A DNA stretch of 64,000 bases from positions 1-64,000 of the forward strand of contig CACITD010000004.1 in assembly GCA_902589475.1 (NCBI GenBank), given 5' to 3'. Each line of letters starts with the position of its first letter. Position 1 is the stretch's first letter. The notes under the pieces were generated by a model that made no database searches, was not told the DNA's origin, and saw nothing but the letters and a program-made list of their open reading frames with translations. Positions 51,121-60,354 of the stretch are shown here, in pieces. The position numbers and the translations under genes were made by a program. The stretch is from an uncultured Alphaproteobacteria bacterium (GTDB lineage: Bacteria > Pseudomonadota > Alphaproteobacteria > Thalassobaculales > Thalassobaculaceae).

Positions 51121-52163
51121 GCTTAGAAATTCTATCCTTAACCAATTTACCAGAAGACCTTCAGCATCAAATTAAAAACCTTGATAAAGACATAAGACTA
51201 ACAATGGCTTCTGGTTGGTTCGATGGGGAAATACGGGATACATGGCCTACTTTCACAGTTGACCGTTATTTATCAGCAATGTCTCATGGGCAGGCAACAA
51301 AAAAAGAGCGGGACAAACTATTAAATGACGCAGAGGTTATTCTGGTAGGATTTCCATTCCCGCTCGACCTTAGAGCGCGTTCACCGAAACTTAGGTGGGT
51401 TCACCAACGGCCAGCAGGGGCTTCCAATATGCTTAGGGGTGACCTATGGGAATCAGATATCGTTGTTACTTCTTCCAGGGGTTATGCCCATAACCTTCCC
51501 ATTGCTGAGTACACTATAGCGACAATGCTGCACTTCGCAAAGGATCTCCACCTTCCTGAGCAAGAACGCAAAGCTAAACAACTTAATGCTAGAGGCTATA
51601 ATGTTACGCAATTAAGTGGGAAAACACTCTGCGTGCTCGGCGCTGGAGGGATCGGCACTGAGGTGGGCCGCTTGGCAAGTGCTCTAGGGATGCGCGTTTT
51701 AGGAATAAGGCGCAATGCGTCAGAACATATAGACGGGTTTGAGAGTGTGGTAAGCCGAGATCAATTTAAGTCTATATTATCTGAAAGCGATTATCTTGCT
51801 ATTTGCTGCCAATGGACAGAAGAGACGGAAAAGCTGATTAACGATGATGCCCTTGAAGTTATCAAAGACAATTCCGTAATAGTAAATATCGCCCGCGGTG
51901 AAATAATTGACGAAGATGCTCTAGTGCGAGCCTTAGCCAAAAACAAAATCAAAGGTGCCGCTTTGGATGTCTACGTCGGAGAATTTGAGAGACCCCCAGA
52001 CAGTCGCTTATGGGATGATACTAGAGTGCTAATCACTCCTCATATTTCCGCCGCCTCTGATATTAATACTCATCGAGGGAATGAATTATTTCTAAAAAAT
52101 TTAAAGCGCTACATGGCGAATGAGACTCTTGAGAATATTATAGACTGGAATAGGGGTTATTAA
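51117..52163 (+). CDS. D-isomer-specific 2-hydroxyacid dehydrogenase
   Basis: An NAD(P)-dependent oxidoreductase that interconverts 2-oxo and 2-hydroxy acids. The ATG at 51117 overlaps the ThDP enzyme stop (ATGA) and gives 348 residues. The NAD motif is VLGAGGIGTEVGRLASALGM; catalytic Arg, Glu and His lie in IVNIARGEIID, VGEFERPPDSRLWD and LITPHISAASD. Tight coupling with the ThDP enzyme suggests they act on linked 2-oxo acids. Confidence 0.92.
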   Translation: MSLEILSLTNLPEDLQHQIKNLDKDIRLTMASGWFDGEIRDTWPTFTVDRYLSAMSHGQATKKERDKLLNDAEVILVGFPFPLDLRARSPKLRWVHQRPAGASNMLRGDLWESDIVVTSSRGYAHNLPIAEYTIATMLHFAKDLHLPEQERKAKQLNARGYNVTQLSGKTLCVLGAGGIGTEVGRLASALGMRVLGIRRNASEHIDGFESVVSRDQFKSILSESDYLAICCQWTEETEKLINDDALEVIKDNSVIVNIARGEIIDEDALVRALAKNKIKGAALDVYVGEFERPPDSRLWDDTRVLITPHISAASDINTHRGNELFLKNLKRYMANETLENIIDWNRGY

Positions 52164-52201
52164 TTTGAATCATTAATAACGTTGCTTTTAGGATTATTAC
52201 A

Positions 52202-53104
52202 TTGACCATTTCCCGATTCAGAACTGGCATAGATTTGGGTGGCACAAAGATCGAGGCAATAGTTTTAGATGGAAATGGCGCAGAAGTTTTTCGACATCGC
52301 ATCATTGCTCCTCAAGGCAATTACAACGATACAATAGAGGCCATAGCCTACCTAGTTAATAGAGCTGATAACGAAGTTAATGCTCTAACAAAACTTGGTA
52401 TAGGGATACCGGGATCTTTATCTCCCAAGACAAACCTTGTGCGAAACGCGAACTCAACCTGGTTGATAGGAAAGCCACTAAAACAAGATCTCGAAAAAAT
52501 TTTAAAAAGAGATGTATTAATAGAAAACGATGCCAACTGTTTTGCCATATCAGAAGCTTTTGATGGCGCTGGCAATAACGCACATACCGTCTTTGGTGTA
52601 ATCCTAGGCACTGGAGTTGGCGCGGGAATTGTGATTGGGAAAAAAATCCATAAAGGGAAAAATAAAATTGCAGGAGAATGGGGACACAATCCCCTCCCGT
52701 GGGCTCACGAAGGTGAACTTCCAGGCAAGAATTGTTACTGTGGAAGGACTGGCTGTCTTGAAACCTTTATTTCAGGACCTGCAATAGAAAGAGAGTTTAA
52801 AAATCTGAACGGAAGACACATGGACATGAAAAATATTGTTAAAGAATCTGGTGCAGGTAATTTAAAAGCAGAGCAAGTAATAAAGAACCTTGAAGATCGA
52901 CTGGCGAGAGCGCTCGCACATATCATAAATATACTCGATCCCGACTCAATTGTATTGGGAGGGGGACTATCTAACATTGATAGGCTTTATTCAAACGTTC
53001 CCAAAATCTGGGCTGAGTATATTTTCTCTGATGATGTTTCAACAGTACTTAGCAAAGCGAGGTTCGGGGACTCAAGTGGCGTAAGAGGAGCGGCTTGGTT
53101 ATGA
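52202..53104 (+). CDS. ROK family sugar kinase (fructokinase-like)
   Basis: A 300-residue sugar kinase. The ATP motif GIDLGGTKIEAIVLDG, the ENDANCFAISEA segment with the catalytic-site region, GVILGTGVGAGIV and the zinc motif CYCGRTGCLETFISG are present. The last motif is closest to Mak-type fructokinases, though glucose or N-acetylhexosamine kinases are possible. The start is TTG at 52202 with TAGGA nine bases upstream. It precedes dinB with a 39-base gap. Confidence 0.9.
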   Translation: MTISRFRTGIDLGGTKIEAIVLDGNGAEVFRHRIIAPQGNYNDTIEAIAYLVNRADNEVNALTKLGIGIPGSLSPKTNLVRNANSTWLIGKPLKQDLEKILKRDVLIENDANCFAISEAFDGAGNNAHTVFGVILGTGVGAGIVIGKKIHKGKNKIAGEWGHNPLPWAHEGELPGKNCYCGRTGCLETFISGPAIEREFKNLNGRHMDMKNIVKESGAGNLKAEQVIKNLEDRLARALAHIINILDPDSIVLGGGLSNIDRLYSNVPKIWAEYIFSDDVSTVLSKARFGDSSGVRGAAWL

Positions 53105-53143
53105 GAAAAAGCCAAAAAATAGTCAGCTATAGGAAGCTTCACT

Positions 53144-54442
53144 TTGTCACTATCTAGCGCACTGGTAACCGTAGTATGTCGTGACTGTTATTCATCAATG
53201 AACCATGAGGCAGCATCCCGCTGCTATTTCTGCCAATCACCACGCTTGATAAAGCATCCTGAATTAGGAAAACTGGCAATTGCGCACGTCGACTGTGACG
53301 CATTCTATGCAAGTGTAGAAAAAAGAGATAAGCCTGAATTAAGACATACTCCCGTTTTAATTGGTGGAAACCGTAGAGGCGTCGTTGCGGCAGCATGTTA
53401 TATTGCAAGAACCTACGGAATTAAGTCGGCGATGCCTATGTATAAGGCGTTGCAAAAGTGTCCCAATGCGGTTGTGATTCCGCCAAACATGAAAAAATAC
53501 GCTGCGGTTAGCAAGGCAGTTAAAGCTCTAATGCTGCAAACAACCCCTTTAGTACAATCAATTTCAATTGACGAAGCATATTTAGACTTAAGCGGCACCA
53601 ACCGCTTGCACCAGGGTGTCCCTGCTTTCACTATGGCCCGTCTTGCCAATGATGTCCAAAAGAAGCTCGGCATAACAGTATCTATTGGGCTTAGCTATAA
53701 CAAATTTCTAGCAAAATTAGCCTCTGACATGGATAAGCCAAACGGGTTTAGTGTAATAGGCGAACAGAATATTAAAACATTTCTTGGAAACTACCCCATC
53801 CAAGCCATCTCTGGGGTAGGAAGACGTCTAGAGACACGACTTAAAAATGATGGCATTTATAGTATTTTTGACCTTCAACGCTGCTCCATTCAAGAACTTC
53901 AAAAGCGCTATGGTAGCATTGGCGCGCGCCTTTTTAACTTTTCCAACGGAATAGATACCAGAGTGATAACGCCTAACACAGCAGCCAAGAGCGTTTCAAA
54001 AGAAGTCACCTTCAACTATGATAAAAGTGGCCTCGAACAACTGAAACCAGTGCTGTGGCGACTTTGTGATCAACTATCTTCATCGTTGAAATCAAAAAAT
54101 AAATTCGGCAAAACGATTACACTAAAGCTTAAAACTAGTAAGTTCCGAACTATCACGCGGAGCAAAACCATTAAAACCGCAACCCAGCTAGCTGAGGTAA
54201 TATATAGCGTCGCATTTGAACTTTTAATTCCGAACTCTAACGGCACATACCGGCTAATGGGTGTTGGTTTATCAACCCTTTTCGATAATATTGATAATGT
54301 TGAGACTGACTTCTTAGATGATCATGATACCAAACAGGAAAAATTAGAGAAAACTATCGATCAAATTAGAGAAAAGGTTGGAGCAAATGCCATCGGTAAA
54401 GGACGAGGTTTTACTCTTGAACGACTCGTTAAAAAAAAGTAA
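53144..54442 (+). CDS. dinB: DNA polymerase IV with N-terminal zinc-finger-like extension
   Basis: An error-prone Y-family polymerase for translesion synthesis. An N-terminal CxxC pair (Cys12, 15 and Cys27, 30) precedes the catalytic core. The core shows IAHVDCDAFYASVEKRD and SISIDEAYLDLSGT with the metal-binding acids, followed by VSIGLSYNKFLAKLASDMDK and the little-finger domain. Length is 432 residues. The start is TTG at 53144 with AGGAAG upstream. No GAAC-N7-GAAC SOS box is seen before it. Confidence 0.94.
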   Translation: MSLSSALVTVVCRDCYSSMNHEAASRCYFCQSPRLIKHPELGKLAIAHVDCDAFYASVEKRDKPELRHTPVLIGGNRRGVVAAACYIARTYGIKSAMPMYKALQKCPNAVVIPPNMKKYAAVSKAVKALMLQTTPLVQSISIDEAYLDLSGTNRLHQGVPAFTMARLANDVQKKLGITVSIGLSYNKFLAKLASDMDKPNGFSVIGEQNIKTFLGNYPIQAISGVGRRLETRLKNDGIYSIFDLQRCSIQELQKRYGSIGARLFNFSNGIDTRVITPNTAAKSVSKEVTFNYDKSGLEQLKPVLWRLCDQLSSSLKSKNKFGKTITLKLKTSKFRTITRSKTIKTATQLAEVIYSVAFELLIPNSNGTYRLMGVGLSTLFDNIDNVETDFLDDHDTKQEKLEKTIDQIREKVGANAIGKGRGFTLERLVKKK

Positions 54443-54445
54443 ACC

Positions 54446-55264
54446 TCAATTGCAGGTAGCCCGTTGAAGATAGTCTATTTCCATTAGCTCCACTTCAATA
54501 ATTAAATCTCCATAATCAAGAATTAATCCACTAACGACACCATTGTCATGCAGCTTTATGCTTATTTCATACTCAGGTTCAAGTTGTTGTTTTTCAGCTG
54601 AGAAAAAAGCCATTCGAATTGGCCAATAAGTAGTTTCATTTAGCTGAGGTAGACCTCCTCGATATGTTTTTTGAACTCCAATAATACTGTTTACTAGAGC
54701 TGCTGGTTCAACTTCGGTACCGTCGAAGAGAAAGTTTCTAACAATCTTTTTCTTGCTATTTGCCGCTTTAATTAATGCCACGGTATGCCCCGCAGGAAAA
54801 AGCGTCCCCTTGTTTAAGGTAATCTGCTTTGGTTCCGGTTGTGTAAACTTTACGTTACCACCAGCTTTATTTTTTGGAATAATACCTTTGCCTTCAATAA
54901 CTTTTTCCACTTCGTCACTTTCGTTACGTTTTACAAAGAACTTGTATTGTTGTCCTGTCTTTTCTTCCCAAGAACTGAGAAAGGTATTAATCTGTGTTTC
55001 TGAGCCGTCATCTCTTTGATACAACATCACATAACGCTGTTCCACAGTCCAACTCGCACATAATTCTCTCATTTCAAAACTCAATCTTCCTTCGACATTT
55101 ACTAGTGCAGTGGTAGAAGCAGTGTGCTTTGTTGCCATTTTGTAAAAAGCGCGATGGGGTAAAAGCTGGTCAAAAGGATTTTGACTAATAGCTTCGGAGT
55201 TAGCAAAAATAGTCGTTGCGGTTAAAACCGTCGCGAAAAAACTATATAAAAAGCACCGCATCAT
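54446..55264 (-). CDS. eipB: Cell envelope integrity protein EipB (DUF1849)
   Basis: A periplasmic protein family known in Brucella to support envelope integrity. The 272 residues start with a signal peptide (MMRCFLYSFFATVLTATTIFANSE trimmed near residue 21). The mature part begins DQLLPHRAFYKM. Two Cys are kept at about residue 69 (RELCASW) and at the C-terminus (RATCN), matching the conserved disulfide pair of the family. It is convergent with dinB, with three bases between their stops. Confidence 0.82.
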   Translation of the reverse strand: MMRCFLYSFFATVLTATTIFANSEAISQNPFDQLLPHRAFYKMATKHTASTTALVNVEGRLSFEMRELCASWTVEQRYVMLYQRDDGSETQINTFLSSWEEKTGQQYKFFVKRNESDEVEKVIEGKGIIPKNKAGGNVKFTQPEPKQITLNKGTLFPAGHTVALIKAANSKKKIVRNFLFDGTEVEPAALVNSIIGVQKTYRGGLPQLNETTYWPIRMAFFSAEKQQLEPEYEISIKLHDNGVVSGLILDYGDLIIEVELMEIDYLQRATCN

Positions 55265-55541
55265 TTCATATCTCTTTTAATTGATACTTCAAAATTAATA
55301 CATAGCGTTTTGGTATGATTTGAAAATGCCCACAACAAACATGTTTAAGCTGTATGGTGCAATACCTGAACTCTTTGCCATAGAACTTGCGCCACTTAAA
55401 TATGGTTAAGAGGCAGCCTCTGCGCTGCTGATACGCATGTGCATTAGCAGATAAGCTATCAAATACCAAACCTTTTTAAAAATAACGAACCGCATCAAAT
55501 TATATGGCACAACTATTGCTTATCATCAGAAAAACCAATTC

Positions 55542-56324
55542 GTGAGCAATTCAAAAATGAACGCAATTAAATCCCTGGATAGGGTTAATCAAAGAGGAGA
55601 TCGGGAAATATCGATCGACGAGATAAAACTCGACAACATTATTTCGCATCTCTCTGGTTTAATAGAGCGAGATAATCTACTACCTACCGAACTTAACGAC
55701 GGAACTGAAGTGGAGAAAGCTCTCAGTTTGGCTATGCTTGCAATGACTGAGGCAGAAAAAAGAATCGAAAGGCAGCAAAAGAGAATAAAGCAACTAGAAA
55801 AACTTTCAATAACTGATGAACTCACGAAATTATTAAACAGGCGCGGTTTTCTAGCACAATTAAAACGTACTTTATCCTCATCAAAACGTACCGGAGTCGG
55901 TGGGGCCCTGGTGATATTAGATCTTGATCGATTTAAAAATATTAATGACCGCTACGGCCACATTGCCGGCGATAGGCTACTTCAGAAAATTGCTAGTTCC
56001 CTAAAACTCAAAGTTCGGGATAGCGACACGATTGGACGTTTAGGTGGCGACGAATTCGCCATTATTTTAGCCGGCCTTCCATCTTCTTTGGTTTCAAATA
56101 GGATTGATGAAATACAGGCCGCTATAAACCACCTCCATTTTGAATGGGAAAATCATAAAATAACTGTTTGCGCCAGCATTGGTCGTTATGACTACTCTGG
56201 AATTGAAACTTATACAGAGTTAATCAATCTGGCTGACTTAAGCATGTATGAAAAAAAACAAAAGAAAAACAATGACCAACAACTCGTCCCACAGATCCGC
56301 CAGACACGAATTCCAACATTATGA
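55542..56324 (+). CDS. GGDEF diguanylate cyclase
   Basis: An enzyme that makes cyclic di-GMP from GTP. The first 90 residues are mostly charged helix (probable coiled coil at about 55-90) without membrane segments. The GGDEF domain follows, with DLDRFKNINDRYGH and the active site GRLGGDEFAIIL (168-172). The product-inhibition site RxxD is present as RDSD five residues before GGDEF. The start may be the GTG at 55542 or the ATG five codons later. No known sensor domain is recognised. Confidence 0.92.
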   Translation: MSNSKMNAIKSLDRVNQRGDREISIDEIKLDNIISHLSGLIERDNLLPTELNDGTEVEKALSLAMLAMTEAEKRIERQQKRIKQLEKLSITDELTKLLNRRGFLAQLKRTLSSSKRTGVGGALVILDLDRFKNINDRYGHIAGDRLLQKIASSLKLKVRDSDTIGRLGGDEFAIILAGLPSSLVSNRIDEIQAAINHLHFEWENHKITVCASIGRYDYSGIETYTELINLADLSMYEKKQKKNNDQQLVPQIRQTRIPTL

Positions 56325-56378
56325 TTTAATTTCACACTACATGTTCCCCCAGCATCTCTTTAGGTGTATACGGATGAC

Positions 56379-57530
56379 ATGACCTTAATAACCGATAATG
56401 GATCGCTAACATCAGCGTGCGAAAGACTTTCAAAGGAAGTGTATCTGAGTGTCGATACCGAGTTTATGCGCGAGAAAACGTACTATCCTAAAGTATGCCT
56501 AATTCAAATTTCCGGTGAGACGGAGGCTATAGTAGTAGATGCTCTATCACCCGGTATAAATTTAGCACCTGTTCTTCAACTTCTAAACGACCCAGCGATT
56601 GTGAAGGTATTTCACGCTTGCAGGCAAGACATGGAAATATTTTTTCACTTGACCAAGAACACACCTAAGCCTGTATTTGACACCCAAATCGCCGCGATGG
56701 TATGCGGTTATGGTGACGCCATAAGCTATGATAAATTGGTCAAACAATTACTAGGTATTGAGATAGACAAATCATCTAGGTTTACCGATTGGTCCCAGCG
56801 ACCATTATCCAACACTCAATTAAAATATGCTTTATCTGATGTAACGCATCTCCGCAAGGTATATGAAAAATTAAAAAAGCAATTACGAAAGAATGGGCGC
56901 GAAACCTGGTTAGTTGAGGAATTAGATTCTGTTACCAGTACAACAACCTATATGATTGATCCAGAAAAGGTTTGGCTTCGTTTAAAAGTCCGGAGCGGCC
57001 GGCCACAATTTCTAATCTTGGTACAGGCTATAGCAGCATTCCGAGAACGCGAAGCACAACGTAGAGATATACCCAGAAATCGTGTGCTACGCGATGATGT
57101 ATTATTAGATATTGCCGCAAGGGCCCCTGCAACACCCGAAGAATTAGCAAAAGTAAGAAGTATTTCTGCCAACTTTGCAACAAGTAACTCCGGCACCCAA
57201 ATATTGCAGATAATTTCCCTAGCAAAGCAGATACCGATAGATCAAGCACCTAAAATTGAAAAAAAGGAGCGTAAAAATCATCAAGGGACAGCTGTCGTTG
57301 AGCTCCTGAAGGTGTTATTGAAAATGAAAGCTGAGGAACATAACGTTGCCCAAAAATTGATTGCTGCAACAGCAGACCTTGAAGCAGTCGCCGCCGATGA
57401 TATGGCTGACGTTGCTTTTTTGAAAGGCTGGCGACGAGAGATCTTTGGAAACGACGCTTTGCTTTTGAAGTCTGGAAAACTTAGCCTTTCCATTAATAAC
57501 AACAGCGTTAAAATTACCCACAATTCATAA
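56379..57530 (+). CDS. rnd: Ribonuclease D
   Basis: A 3'-5' exoribonuclease that matures tRNA ends. The DEDD exonuclease domain is seen as VYLSVDTEFMREKTYYPKVC, VFHACRQDMEIFF and YALSDVTHLRKVYEKL, followed by an HRDC domain (about 205-285). I chose the ATG at 56379 (383 residues), which matches the usual family start; a GTG five codons earlier is possible. Confidence 0.94.
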   Translation: MTLITDNGSLTSACERLSKEVYLSVDTEFMREKTYYPKVCLIQISGETEAIVVDALSPGINLAPVLQLLNDPAIVKVFHACRQDMEIFFHLTKNTPKPVFDTQIAAMVCGYGDAISYDKLVKQLLGIEIDKSSRFTDWSQRPLSNTQLKYALSDVTHLRKVYEKLKKQLRKNGRETWLVEELDSVTSTTTYMIDPEKVWLRLKVRSGRPQFLILVQAIAAFREREAQRRDIPRNRVLRDDVLLDIAARAPATPEELAKVRSISANFATSNSGTQILQIISLAKQIPIDQAPKIEKKERKNHQGTAVVELLKVLLKMKAEEHNVAQKLIAATADLEAVAADDMADVAFLKGWRREIFGNDALLLKSGKLSLSINNNSVKITHNS

Positions 57531-57775
57531 TATATTAATTCAAAATCCAAACAACCAAGAGGGCTTACGATTAAAATATTTTTGACCACCCTCAAAATTT
57601 TTCCCGTCTAAATCAAGACTTCAGTTCTCACTCAGCGATGACTCCCTTATGCATTTACGAACGATAGCAGTTCAATTGAAGTTTACTAAATTACAACAAA
57701 ACCTTAACACTGTTCTGCAATTGTCATCAGCCCACACTGTTTCAATTTAATGCAGTTATTAAGACCTTTCCAAAA

Positions 57776-58555
57776 TCATAAAGAACTCCTAAAGGCACCA
57801 CCATCCATAAGAATATTTTGACCGTTGATGAAGCCTGCGTGGGCACTACATAAAAAAGCGCAGGTCTTGCCAAACTCTTCAGATTTTCCAAAGCGACCTG
57901 CGGGATTTTCTGCTGCGGCTGTCTTGTACATTTCCTCTTCACTCACGCCCGCAGCTTCAGCCCTAACTTTTAAATTGCCAAGAAGCCTGGCCGTTTCAAA
58001 CGGTCCAGGTAGCAACCCGTTGATTGTAACACCATCTCTTACAGTATCTCTGGCTATTCCAGCGCAGAATCCCGTCAAACCCATTCTAGCTCCATTTGAC
58101 AGCCCGAGTATTGAAATAGGTGACTTTACTGCTGCAGAGGTTATATTAATTATTCTACCAAACTTTCTTGAAATCATTTCATCAACAGTGGACTTGATCA
58201 ACTCAATGGCTGTCAGCATGTTCGCATCTACGGCTTTTATCCAGTCTTCTCTAGTCCAGTCTCGAAATTGGCCGGGTGGTGGCCCACCTGCGTTATTAAT
58301 AAGAATGTCTACAGGTCCTGAGGTTTTTAACGCAGCTTCTCTACCTTCACTAGTCGTAATATCGCAAGCAACGCTCTCAACGCTCACTTTATATTTTGAA
58401 CGGATCTCATTTGCTGTATCAACAATGTCTTTTTCGGTTCTAGCACATATAGTTAAGTTAACGCCCGCCTCTGCCAATGCTTCCGCGCAGCCTCTGCCCA
58501 GACCTTTACTAGCTGCGCAAACAAGTGCGTTTTTACCTTGTATTCCTAAGTCCAT
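57776..58555 (-). CDS. SDR-fold protein lacking the catalytic Tyr and Lys
   Basis: A short-chain dehydrogenase-fold protein of 259 residues with VCAASKGLGRGCAEALAEAG for nucleotide binding, LINNAGGPPPGQ and catalytic-type Ser140 (NITSAAV). At the positions of the active-site Tyr and Lys (13 and 17 residues after the Ser) it has Ser153 and Arg157 (LGLSNGARMGL). A group of SDR proteins shares this SNGAR form; their activity is unclear. It lies 12 bases after hdaA on the minus strand. Confidence 0.88.
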   Translation of the reverse strand: MDLGIQGKNALVCAASKGLGRGCAEALAEAGVNLTICARTEKDIVDTANEIRSKYKVSVESVACDITTSEGREAALKTSGPVDILINNAGGPPPGQFRDWTREDWIKAVDANMLTAIELIKSTVDEMISRKFGRIINITSAAVKSPISILGLSNGARMGLTGFCAGIARDTVRDGVTINGLLPGPFETARLLGNLKVRAEAAGVSEEEMYKTAAAENPAGRFGKSEEFGKTCAFLCSAHAGFINGQNILMDGGAFRSSL

Positions 58556-58567
58556 TTTTGTTCCTTT

Positions 58568-59248
58568 TTAACAAGTTTCCTGCAATATCCTTCGTGCTAA
58601 AGAAAGACTTATCGTATTTTTTTCCGAAAGAGAAATTTTATCTAGTCTATCGACTAAACGCCCAACTTCTTTAAACGACCTCTCCATCCTTCTGCAAAGA
58701 TAATTCACCACATCATTCGAAACGTTAATCTGGCGATCCTTAAACAGTTTTCCCATTACGCCTTTTATAATTTCGTCATCTGGTAACTTTAATTCCACGG
58801 TCGACATAGTCGAAACTCTCGAAGCTAAGTCGCGTAATTTAATGTCCATCTGTGAAACAGGTTTCTCGCTTATTATGATGAAACTCCCTTCAAGTTCTTG
58901 AATTAAATTATATAGATGTAATAAAGTTTCTTCCTTCCACGAGTTATCAAAATTATCTATTAATACATTTTTGTGATCTACCAATAAGTCCCTCACATCA
59001 AGTGCGTCCAATGACGTGTCGTCAATTGATAAGGCGTTTGATTTTGATTTCCATATGTTCGCCAGGTGTGATTTACCTGACGAAGGTGCTCCAAAAATAT
59101 TTAAACCGGGAACATTTACCGGCCAGTTCGGCCAGCTATCTATCCAGGCTATAGCATCCTTATTTGAGTTCGACACTATAAAGTCATCTCTATTTAAAGA
59201 CACTTCATCACCGAGATCAAAGGTTAATTGAACATTATTATCAGTCAT
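58568..59248 (-). CDS. hdaA: HdaA, DnaA-related AAA+ regulator of replication initiation
   Basis: Hda-type proteins inactivate DnaA-ATP with the help of the sliding clamp. The 226 residues contain the ATPase core with Walker A FGAPSSGKSHLANIW and a Walker B-like NVLIDNFDNSWKEE, followed by the helical lid region. The N-terminal QLTFDLGDEVSL resembles a clamp-binding QL-F motif. There is no DnaA DNA-binding domain. The next upstream gene is the AI-2E family permease. Confidence 0.88.
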   Translation of the reverse strand: MTDNNVQLTFDLGDEVSLNRDDFIVSNSNKDAIAWIDSWPNWPVNVPGLNIFGAPSSGKSHLANIWKSKSNALSIDDTSLDALDVRDLLVDHKNVLIDNFDNSWKEETLLHLYNLIQELEGSFIIISEKPVSQMDIKLRDLASRVSTMSTVELKLPDDEIIKGVMGKLFKDRQINVSNDVVNYLCRRMERSFKEVGRLVDRLDKISLSEKNTISLSLARRILQETC

Positions 59249-59291
59249 TTTACAGCAGGCATCAGTAGTAACGCTTTGTGTTTTTATCTAA

Positions 59292-60338
59292 TTAGTTCTC
59301 TTCGCTACTTCCATTATAGTACGAGCTATTTTTATAGCGATCTATGCAAAATCTAAAAAGCACACCAACTACCGCCGCCATTGGTAAAGCCAATAGAACT
59401 CCTAGGAACCCAAACAGCGCCCCACCAGCCAGCAATGAAAAAATAACCCAAACGGGGTGCAAACCAACCGCTTCTCCAATAAATTTTGGCGTAAGAATAT
59501 AACCCTCCAAGATCTGGCCTAACATAAAAATTCCAACAATTATTATAATGTTTGTCCAGGCTTCAAACTGCAGATATGCTAATCCTATACTAAGCAATCC
59601 TCCAAATATTGCCCCAACAAATGGGACGAAGGAAATTAAACCGGCAAAGATGCCAATTACTACACCAAACTCTAGGCCAGTTATTGTCAGCGTAATCGCA
59701 TAATAAGAAGCTAAAATTAAACACACTGTGCCCTGCCCTCTTACGAATGCCGCTAGTTTTTTATCTATCTCGTTTAGCTGCTCTCGCAAGGTATCCTTGT
59801 GCCTTATCGGAAACCAATCGTATGCCTTCTCAACTATGAGATCCCAATCACGCAACAAGTAAAATGCAACTAATGGCGTAATGAGAAGAAGGGATAAAAG
59901 GTCTGCAACAGCTGCACCTCCGTCTATTACACCACCAAGCATCTTTGTAGTCCATTTTACGAGGCCACTTGCTGGGACATCTAAAACTTTTGCGTCAACT
60001 CTATTATTTAGTATCCCTGCAACTGCATCTATTATCAGTTGTAGCTTGTCCTTAACTATGGGAAGAAATTGAGCAAAATTCTTCAGTTGGTTGGTAAGAA
60101 CAGGGACCAATAGGAAAACAAGAAAAATTACAAGCGCAAGAAATACAAACAACGTAAATAGAGTTGCTAATGACCTATTCCATTTTCGCTCTTCTAATTT
60201 ATCCACAACAGGATCCAGAAAGTAAGCTACTGCTATTCCGATAACAAAGGGAAGCAAAATAGTTCTTAAAAAATAGAAGCTCAAAGCCATAATTATAGCT
60301 ACTAGCAACCAGAACAAAGTAGAATTCAACCTTATCAT
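59292..60338 (-). CDS. AI-2E/PerM family transporter
   Basis: A 348-residue membrane protein with about eight hydrophobic segments. Family features are LPFVIGIAVAYFLDPVVDKLEERKW-type region near the N-terminus (seen as AYFLDPVVDKLEE), GLISFVPFVGAIFGG and ILTPKFIGEAVGLHPVWVI. Members export autoinducer-2 or ions in some species; the substrate here is unknown. It sits between DUF2066 and hdaA, a conserved alphaproteobacterial neighbourhood. Confidence 0.9.
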   Translation of the reverse strand: MIRLNSTLFWLLVAIIMALSFYFLRTILLPFVIGIAVAYFLDPVVDKLEERKWNRSLATLFTLFVFLALVIFLVFLLVPVLTNQLKNFAQFLPIVKDKLQLIIDAVAGILNNRVDAKVLDVPASGLVKWTTKMLGGVIDGGAAVADLLSLLLITPLVAFYLLRDWDLIVEKAYDWFPIRHKDTLREQLNEIDKKLAAFVRGQGTVCLILASYYAITLTITGLEFGVVIGIFAGLISFVPFVGAIFGGLLSIGLAYLQFEAWTNIIIIVGIFMLGQILEGYILTPKFIGEAVGLHPVWVIFSLLAGGALFGFLGVLLALPMAAVVGVLFRFCIDRYKNSSYYNGSSEEN

Positions 60339-60354
60339 AGACAGTCAACTCGCT

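Noticed and set aside
55266..55469. 67-codon minus-strand frame between eipB and the GGDEF gene.
   Set aside because: No ribosome site, no hydrophobic or domain pattern, and it runs into the eipB promoter region.
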